In this document: positions 57,442 through 64,000 of the stretch, piece after piece
Numbering within the stretch: the stretch's first letter is position 1
Layout of the letters: the number at the start of each line of letters is the position of its first letter
Source: Artemisia argyi
Taxonomy: Eukaryota > Streptophyta > Magnoliopsida > Asterales > Asteraceae
Assembly: GCA_030686995.1 (NCBI GenBank)
Contig: CM060696.1
Coordinates: 112,774,949-112,838,948 of the forward strand
Direction of reading: 5' to 3'
DNA: 64,000 bases
The notes under the pieces: generated by a model
Databases searched by the model: none
Told to the model about the DNA's origin: nothing
The model's input: the letters and a program-made list of their open reading frames with translations, nothing else
Translations under genes and position numbers: made by a program

Positions 57442-58701
57442 ATGCAGGGCAACCCAGAGGAGGAGCTTAAAGATCATCTTATTGTAGATAGTGGTTGCTC
57501 TGGCAGTATGACAGGAGAAAAGGAGCTCTTGTCAGATTTTAAAGCTTATTTTGGAGGAAAAGTTGCATTTGGGAATGATCCTGATGGAGGAAGAATAACT
57601 GGCAAAGGAACTATCAAGGCAGGAAACATTGATTTTGAGGATGTTAGATATGTGAAGGAGCTCAAATTCAATCTTTTGTCAGTCTCTCAGATTTGTGATA
57701 CGAAGTATCCTGTGTTATTCTTTGACACAGAATGTCTCATACTTTCTCCTGATTTTAAGTTAGAAGATAGAAACTTGGTGATGCTGAGAGCACCAAGAAC
57801 TAATGATGTGTACAGCATAGATTTAAAGAATGTCAATTCTACTGAAAGAGCAACATGTTTGATTGCAAGAGCAACAATGGAAGAAGCACATCAATGGCAC
57901 ATAAGATTGGGGCATGTCAATTTCAAGAACATCAATAAGCTGGTCAGAGGAAATTTAGTTAGAGGTTTACCTTCTAAAACATTCAAGAATGATCATTCAT
58001 GTCTTGCTTGTAAGAAGGGTAAACAGCACAAGGCTTCCTGTAAGAAAATTGATGAGAAAACCATTAGAGAGCCTTTGGAATTGCTACACATGGATCTGTT
58101 TGGACCTGTTTCAGTTGCTAGTCTCAACAAGAAGAAGTACTGCTTGGTTGTAACAGATGACTATAGCAGATTTAGTTGGGTCTTTTTCTTATGCTTCAAA
58201 GATGAAACTTTTGATGCTATTCATGATCTTATAATAGCACTTGAAAATCAGTTAAGACTCAAGGTTAGGGGCATTAGATGTGATAATGGGACTGAGTTCA
58301 AGAATCAGCTAATGTATGACTTTTGTGCCAAGAAAGGAATTAAAAGAGAGTTCAGTATTGCTAGAACTCCTCAGCAAAATGGAGTTGCAGAAAGAAAGAA
58401 TAGAACTCTTATAGAAGCAGCAAGGAAAATGCTTGCAGACTCTCTATTACCTGTTCCATTTTGGGCTGAGGCTGTAAGTGCTGCTTGTTATGTGTTGAAT
58501 AGAGTATCAGTGACTAAACCTCAAATGAAGACACCTTATGAGTTACTCATGGGAAAGAAGCCAAGCATCAAGTTTATGAAACCTTTTAGATGTCCCCTAA
58601 CCATCTTAAACACTGCTGATAATTTGGGCAAATTTGATGGGAAGTCAGATGAAGGATATTTATTGGGATATTATACCAATAGTAAAGGATTCAGAGTGTA
58701 A
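57442..58701 (+). pseudogene. Copia B protease and integrase
   Basis: Opens directly after an in-frame TGA with ATG at 57442. The protease motif V-D-S-G-C-S-G-S-M-T-G comes at once (about 57484), with catalytic Asp. Integrase: H-x4-H in H-I-R-L-G-H and C-x2-C in C-L-A-C (about 57895-58012), first Asp in L-L-H-M-D-L-F-G-P (about 58082), second in R-C-D-N-G-T-E-F (about 58275), Glu in G-V-A-E-R-K-N (about 58385). A TAA at 58699-58701 interrupts where the family has Tyr in F-R-V-Y-N. The start is uncertain: an AG at 57446-57447 could be a splice acceptor joining gag. Confidence 0.88.
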
Positions 58702-61125
58702 AATAGGGCTACCAAAAAGGTTCAAGAATGTCTTCATGTTGATTTTCTGGAAGAACAAGAAAATTCTAAAGGTAAAGGTCCTGATTGGATGTTTGATCTT
58801 GATTTAATGTCTTCATCAATGAATTATGTACCTGTAAGGGAAGAAAATCAAGCTGCTTCCACTGAAGAAGAAGAAGCACAGTACATTGTTCATGATATTA
58901 ATTTAAGATCTGAAGATGAGCCAAATGATAATGCCAATAATGAGAAGAAAAGTACTTCTGAGCCTCAAGGTACTGCTGAACCTAACAGTACTATTGATCC
59001 TCAAAGTACTGTTCCATCACAAATCCCAGTATCTGCTGAAGATCAAGCCATTCAAGATGAACTTACTAGGATACTTTTTCAAGAAACAATGGCTAAGTCT
59101 TATGAAGATGAACAAAGGAGAGCTTATGAAGCAGAAAAGAAGAAGGCAAAAGGCACTGACAGTACTTTACTCCAAAGTGCTGCTAATCCATTTGAAAGTA
59201 CTTTTCAACCTTTAGATACTTCAAATTGGATAAATAATGATGCTGTGAATGATTCTAATATGCCTGACTTGGAAGATACTTATGATCCAAACAAGATTAC
59301 TTTAGAAGACACTGATGATGAATTGGATCAAAAAGGCATTTTCTCAGATTCTAATGAAGATCCTGATTTAACTAATTTAGAAGATAATCTTGAAGTCTCA
59401 CCAACTCCTACTCTCAGAATTCACAAAACTCATCCTGTTACTAACATAATTGGACCCTCAGCTTCAGGGGTGCTCACAAGGACTAAGGCTAAGAATATGT
59501 CTCAACAACATACTTTTTTTCTTAGTTTTATCTACAAGCAAAACAGGGTGAATCACAAGGATCAGAAGTTGTGTTTATTTGCTTGTTTTCTATCTCAGGA
59601 AGAGCCCAAGAATATCAAACAAGCATTAGCCAAGGAGAGTTGGGTGGAAGCTATGCAAGAAGAACACCTATAGTTTAAACTTCAAGAAGTGTGGGTATTA
59701 TGTGATTTACCTGATGGAAAGAGACTGATTGGAACAAAATGGGTCTTCAGGGTAAAAAGAGATGAAAGAGGGAATGTTATCAAGAACAAGGCAAGGTTAG
59801 TGGCTCAAGGATATAGACAGGAAGAAGGAGTAGACTATGATGAAGTTTTTGCTCTTGTGGCAAGGCTTGAAGCCATCAGGCTATTTTTGGCTTTTGCATC
59901 CTATATGGGATTTCCTGTATATCAAATGGATGTTAAAAGTGCTTTTATATATGGCAAAATTACAGAATAAGTTTATGTCAAACAGCCTCCTGGTTTTGAA
60001 GATCCTGCACACCCAAACAAAGTCTACAAGGTAATTAAGGCTCTGTATGACCTTCATCAAGCTCCAAGAGCATGGTATGAAAGACTTTCCAATTTTCTAC
60101 TACAACATGGTTATAGGAGAGGAACTATAGACAAGACTTTGTTTATCAAGAGAGATAAGAAGGATATCATGCTTGTCCAAGTGTATGTAGATGATATTAT
60201 TTTTGGTGCTACTAAGCAGTCTATGGTGAAGGAATTTGAAGATCTTATGCAGAAAGAATTTCAGATGAGTTCAATGGGAGAATTAACATTCTTCTTGGGA
60301 CTTCAAGTGCAACAGTCAAGCAGTGGCATATATATTTGTCAAGATAAGTATGTTGCAGATATCCTTAAGAGATTCAATTTCACAACTGTTAGGCCTACAT
60401 CTACACCAGTGAATACTAACAAACCTTTGGGAAAAGATGAAGAAGGAGAAGATGTTGATGTCACACTATACAGGTCTATGATTGGATGTCTCGTGTATTT
60501 AACTGCATCAAGACCTGATATTACTTTTGTTGTGTGTTTATGTGCAAGACATCAAGTTCATCCAAAGGTATCCCACTTGAATGTTGTCAAGAGAATTTTC
60601 AGGTATCTTAGGCAACAACCTAAGCTAGGCTTATGGTATCCTAGAGATTCACCTTTCCATCTCCAAGCCTTTTCAGACAGTGATTATGCTGGAGATAACT
60701 ATGACAGAAGATCCACAACTAGAGGATGCCAGTACCTTGGAAGCAGATTAGTGTCATGGCAATGTAAGAAGCAAACAATTGCAGTAACTTCTTCCACAGA
60801 AGCAGAGTATGTAGCTGCTGCCAGTTGTTGTGCACAAGTACTTTGGTTGCAAAATCAGCTTTTGGATTGTGGATTCAATTTCAAAAATACTCCTATCAAC
60901 ATTGATAATGAGAGTACTATCTGTATTGTCAAGAATCCAGTGTATCATTCCAAGACCAAGCACATTCAGATTAGACATCACTTTATACGAGATTGCTATG
61001 AACACAGGCTTATCAATGTGGTCAAAGTTCATACTGATGATAATGTAGCAGATCTACTCACAAAGGGCTTTGATGTTTCAAGATTTACCTTTTTAGTTGT
61101 GAGTATTGGCATGATTAATATGTAA
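58702..61125 (+). pseudogene. Copia B pol hinge, reverse transcriptase and RNase H
   Basis: In frame with the integrase after the TAA. A long acidic hinge (58790-59490) contains repeated S-T/G-T codons of the AGTACT type. RT starts near W-V-E-A-M-Q-E-E, with a TAG at 59671-59673 (Gln expected) and a TAA at 59968-59970 (Glu expected). Motifs: A-R-L-V-A-Q-G-Y, Q-E-E-G-V-D-Y-D-E, Q-M-D-V-K-S-A-F, A-P-R-A-W-Y and catalytic YVDD (60184-60195). RNase H: F-S-D-S-D-Y-A-G, S-S-T-E-A-E-Y-V-A-A, N-I-D-N-E-S-T-I, and the end V-A-D-L-L-T-K-G before TAA at 61123. From 59971 on it is open to the end. Confidence 0.9.
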
Positions 61126-61134
61126 GCTATTTTT

Positions 61135-61181
61135 GAGGGGAGGCATTAGTAGTTAGTAGTTAGTCATTATTTGAGGGGAGG
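61135..61181 (+). promoter_or_regulatory. Copia B tandem polypurine tracts after pol
   Basis: GAGGGGAGG occurs at 61135-61143 and 61173-61181, just past the pol stop and far from the 3' LTR. Multiple purine tracts behind RNase H are a Sirevirus trait. Confidence 0.7.
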
Positions 61182-61356
61182 CTACATGTATCATTCAAAA
61201 GAAAAGATTTTATTCATCATTCAACAAGTTCTTACAACAACCATTCAGAAAGTTCATATATCACCATTGTTGTTACCAAGCTACTGACACAGACACAGAC
61301 AACACAAGACTAAACAAACAAACATCTACCACAACCTACTACCAAGCTCCACACAC

Positions 61357-61812
61357 CTACTCCATAGGCCTTTTTCCTTTGCCCTCATAGTTATGCTTTC
61401 CCTTTTGATCAGTTTTTCTCTTGTCATCAAAAGAAGCCTGCTTTCTTGGGCAAGCCAGGCCAAGAACTTGTTTGGGAGGTCTCTCTTTCCTTGGAGAATG
61501 CCACTTCATGTTCTGTATTGCTGTTTCCAGGGCTTGAGTCAAAGCATGTGGAAGCTCATTAGCCAGAGATGAATCAGGGACAGACTTTTTCTTCTTGGGT
61601 TTTTTGTTGGTAGTGCTGGCTGCATCAGTTATGGAAGAGTTTGCAACACTTACTGATGAGGAAGATTCATTGGGTCTCATCCATTGAACATGGGGAAGGA
61701 AGTAGTCCAACCATCCTGGATCTTCAAACTCAGAATTAGAGTAGTAGCTTATCTCTGAATCAGTGGAGCCCTCAGAGTCAGATGAGATGTTGATAAAAGG
61801 AATATGACTCAT
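61357..61812 (-). CDS. Copia B antisense ORF, 151 aa, unknown function
   Basis: An intact minus-strand frame (ATG 61812-61810, stop TAG 61359-61357) between pol and the envelope-position ORF. The first 35 residues are acidic and Ser-rich (I-S-S-D-S-E-G-S-T-D-S-E, S-N-S-E-F-E-D). Then come P-G-W-L-D-Y-F-L-P-H-V-Q-W, a Ser/Thr/Ala-rich part, a nuclear-localisation-like K-K-P-K-K-K-K near residue 74, a helical L-A-N-E-L-P-H-A-L-T-Q-A-L-E-T-A-I-Q segment and a basic C-terminus. No known domain is recognised. It is transcribed away from the sense ORF at 62376 and its transcript would be antisense to a readthrough of pol. Antisense extra ORFs are known in some Ty3/gypsy Tat elements; I do not recall one in Sireviruses. 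A chance ORF is possible, but the ordered composition argues against it. Confidence 0.55.
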   Translation of the reverse strand: MSHIPFINISSDSEGSTDSEISYYSNSEFEDPGWLDYFLPHVQWMRPNESSSSVSVANSSITDAASTTNKKPKKKKSVPDSSLANELPHALTQALETAIQNMKWHSPRKERPPKQVLGLACPRKQASFDDKRKTDQKGKHNYEGKGKRPME

Positions 61813-62375
61813 TGTGTCTACTAGTTTTTGTGTTCTGATAATGAAGAAAAAGATGAATGAAATTTGTTGTTGGTGAAGTTGTTTTTATTGGCAAAGTAAA
61901 GGTAAATGGTCATTGAATGAAGTGTATTGAAGTTCACTTACCATGGTAGCTTTGGGCATTAATTTGGGAAATAGTCATTACTCAGGGTTGACTTTCAACG
62001 ATATTTTGGTCAAATAGTCAACATTCAAGATTTTTTTTTTGGGAAAGTACTTTGGTCAACATACTGTGTGGGTTTATAACGGAAGGTACTGCTCCATATT
62101 TTATGGAACGTACTGCTTGGTGCTATTAAGGGTACGCTGACGTGTCAGATACTGTTCTAACGGTCAGATTTGTGGGTAACAAACTTTCGAAAGATATGGG
62201 GATAATCACTTCCAAAAATAACGGTAAAATTATTAATTAACCGTGATTTTTTTGTATCTTATCCTTATATACCTCATATCTTTTCTTATTTATTCACCCT
62301 TATTCACCTTTCTTGTTAATTAAACTCATTCATACTTTTCACCGATCATCACTTCTCTTTCTAACCCTAATCACA
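61813..62375. promoter_or_regulatory. Spacer between divergent ORFs, possible bidirectional promoter
   Basis: 563 bp between the ATGs of the antisense and sense ORFs. A TATATA (62266-62271) lies 105 bp before the sense ATG. Three copies of the element motif lie in 62045-62120 (AAAGTACTTTGG, GGTACTGCTCC, CGTACTGCTTGG). Promoter activity is inferred only. Confidence 0.4.
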
Positions 62376-64000
62376 ATGGCAAATCGGCGAACCAACACCA
62401 AACATAACATGATAGCAAACCTTGAGAAAACCCAAGATAACCTTGATTTTCATGGAATTATTGATTTTCTCACTGGAACCAACATCTGTTACTCAATCCT
62501 AGTCAGCCCAGAGATTATTGGACCTTGGATACAAGCGTTTTGGGATACAGCAAGGTCACAGGTTGAAGATGGAGAGGATATTATTACTGCTACAGTTGCT
62601 GGAAGAGCTATTCATGTAACAGAAGCAACAATAAGAGAGGCTCTGTTATTTGATGATGAAGGAGGCTCTGTTTTGTTTGGTAAACAAGAGATTTGGAACA
62701 CACTCAGAGACATTGGGTATGAAGGACCTTTGAATAAGCTTACCTTTCAGAAAGCTATCGTTAGTCCTCGTTGGAAATTTCTTATACATGTTTTGCTTCA
62801 TTGTTTGAGTCTAAAGAGTACTGCTTGGGATCAGTTTAGCCATTCCATAGCTTCTGCATTTGTTGGTCTTATTACCAATCAACCCTTCAATTTCTCTTAT
62901 ATGATCCTTGAGGGTATGCTCACACATATTAAGGCTGGCAAACCTTTTCTAATGTATCCTAGATTTGTTCAACTTCTTTTAGAGAATCCATTAGATGGGA
63001 TACCAAAACCTCAGGATTATGTACCTACTATTAGGATGCCACCTAAAGTGTTCACCTTTATGTCTCATAAGGGAGTAAATTTTTCGGATAGGAATACACC
63101 TCTCAATGCTTATATGTTAGAGGTTGCTCAAGCTTTTAGTGATGAAGAAAACAATAGTGGTTCTGCACATTCTAATAATGATGGTCAACCTGATTCTGCT
63201 GAGCATTCTGCCTCAGTACATACCCCCACACCACCTATTGTTTCCCCTCAGCATGGTGTTTCAAGTGAAAGGACTCCCTCAGTGTCAGCTTCCTTGGATA
63301 AATTTGTTTCTGCTCAAGGTACTTCTCCACAAAGTACTTCTTCTAAAGGTACTGCTTCAGAGCATACACAGGTACCTATTCCCAATGATTATACTTCCAC
63401 AGGTGGGCTTCAAACACCTGGAGGAGATGAGGGAATTGAAGGTGCTATGAGTAATTCTGCTTTGACTAAAGAATTGGAGAAGATGAAGACAACTGTTAAT
63501 GCTCAAGCTGCAAAAATCAAGAAGCTAAGAAAGAAGTTCAGAAGGTTGAAGAAATTTGTTTGGCCTCTTGTTCAGAATTTTAGGCTTTATGTGAAAGAAA
63601 AGAAGCAGTCTCAGAAGCCAAAGTCTAAATCTTCAAAGAAGTCTTCTAAATCCAAGAGGAGGCAAAGGAGGTCATCATTTACCAAATTGGGGAGGAATCA
63701 AGATGAGAATTTGGATAAAGATGATGCTGAGATTAAATATTCAGAAGATGCTCATTTGTGGCAATATCCAGAAAGTCCAAAGACTTTTGTACCAGAAAGC
63801 TACATTGAAGAAGATGTGAATATTGCACAAGAAGATGTGAATATTGCACAAGAAGAAGATATTGAGCAAGAAATTGTTAAGCAGGATGTGGATGCACAGA
63901 ATATTCAAAGTGCTGGTGTTCAAAGTACTGCTGCAGAAAACATAAGTCTGCAAGGTACTGCTGAGCAAGGTACTTCTTCTAGGAATATTGATGAAAGTGG
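62376..64000 (+). CDS. Copia B envelope-position ORF, over 541 aa, continues past window
   Basis: ATG at 62376 opens a frame with no stop to the window edge. It starts M-A-N-R-R-T-N. Residues 1-240 look globular (D-F-L-T-G-T-N-I-C-Y-S near residue 30, A-T-I-R-E-A-L near residue 90, W-D-Q-F-S-H-S-I-A-S-A near 155). Residues 240-360 are a Ser/Thr/Pro/Gln linker with Q-G-T and Q-S-T units coded by the AGTACT-type motif. Residues 365-395 form a basic coiled coil (K-E-L-E-K-M-K, K-K-L-R-K-K-F-R-R-L-K-K-F), followed by a Lys/Ser-rich stretch, then an acidic part with a 21-bp tandem repeat (63810-63830 and 63831-63851, E-D-V-N-I-A-Q). No signal peptide or membrane segment is seen, so the envelope label of this Sirevirus position is not supported. 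Its decayed cousin in Copia A (15795-17100) also has a coiled coil. Similar proteins in Asteraceae are, as I remember, labelled longin-like; I cannot confirm it. Confidence 0.75.
   Translation, partial: MANRRTNTKHNMIANLEKTQDNLDFHGIIDFLTGTNICYSILVSPEIIGPWIQAFWDTARSQVEDGEDIITATVAGRAIHVTEATIREALLFDDEGGSVLFGKQEIWNTLRDIGYEGPLNKLTFQKAIVSPRWKFLIHVLLHCLSLKSTAWDQFSHSIASAFVGLITNQPFNFSYMILEGMLTHIKAGKPFLMYPRFVQLLLENPLDGIPKPQDYVPTIRMPPKVFTFMSHKGVNFSDRNTPLNAYMLEVAQAFSDEENNSGSAHSNNDGQPDSAEHSASVHTPTPPIVSPQHGVSSERTPSVSASLDKFVSAQGTSPQSTSSKGTASEHTQVPIPNDYTSTGGLQTPGGDEGIEGAMSNSALTKELEKMKTTVNAQAAKIKKLRKKFRRLKKFVWPLVQNFRLYVKEKKQSQKPKSKSSKKSSKSKRRQRRSSFTKLGRNQDENLDKDDAEIKYSEDAHLWQYPESPKTFVPESYIEEDVNIAQEDVNIAQEEDIEQEIVKQDVDAQNIQSAGVQSTAAENISLQGTAEQGTSSRNIDES

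Larger units (their letters stand above)
17228..64000 (+). mobile_element. Copia B: Sirevirus-like element, split by C and cut by window end
   Basis: LTR 17228-17757, initiator-tRNA-Met primer site, gag 17836-19677 resuming at 56417-57427, pol 57442-61125, two purine tracts, an antisense ORF (61357-61812) and an envelope-position ORF from 62376 to the window edge. The 3' LTR lies outside, so total own length exceeds 10 kb. Left flank is GTTAC (17223-17227). gag carries two in-frame stops and pol three. A motif with core AGTACTGCT is scattered through all its parts. Confidence 0.88.

Overview
This window is plant nuclear DNA made almost entirely of nested LTR retrotransposons. I see no ordinary host gene. 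The coding relics are Ty1/copia of the Sirevirus/Maximus type (long gag, multiple polypurine tracts, extra ORFs behind pol) and Ty3/gypsy of the Athila type (18-nt primer-binding site matching tRNA-Asp, very long LTRs). Several proteins resemble, from memory only, families abundant in Asteraceae, so a composite is my best guess. No search was run.

Layout. 1-2399 is unassigned AT-rich sequence. 2400-17227 is an old, broken copia (A). A solo LTR (3473-5065) and a long-LTR non-autonomous Athila-like element (LARD1, 5321-15547, with one 596-aa ORF) are inserted in it. At 17228 a second copia (B) begins and runs off the window end. B's gag is split by a minus-strand Athila-like gypsy element (C, 19678-56411). 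C's left-hand LTR is split by a third copia (D, 19764-41835). D's integrase gene is split by a minus-strand element without ORFs but with two 5.78-kb LTRs (E, 23339-36314). The order B > C > D > E is a four-level nest. Perfect 5-bp target duplications mark C (ATACC) and D (TATAA), and near-perfect ones mark the solo LTR and LARD1. E is instead flanked by a 143-bp direct repeat, which is not a normal target duplication.

No gag-pol set is intact. B, C and D each carry premature stops or frameshifts, but the catalytic motifs are mostly readable (YVDD in B and D, FMDD in C, DSG proteases, HHCC integrases). The best-preserved ORFs are the accessory ones: the LARD1 ORF (9355-11145), D's extra ORF (39340-40044) with what looks like its own LTR-derived promoter, B's antisense ORF (61357-61812), and B's envelope-position ORF (62376 to beyond 64000).

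The most interesting signals are non-coding. (1) A 3' module shared by the three Athila-like elements carries four ordered stem-loops with compensatory changes, further interleaved stem-loops and two more conserved hairpins. (2) A short motif with core AGTACTGCT recurs through B's LTR, gag, pol hinge, spacer and envelope-position ORF. (3) D carries a second copy of its LTR palindrome and TATA module in front of its accessory ORF. (4) B has a divergent antisense/sense ORF pair behind pol.
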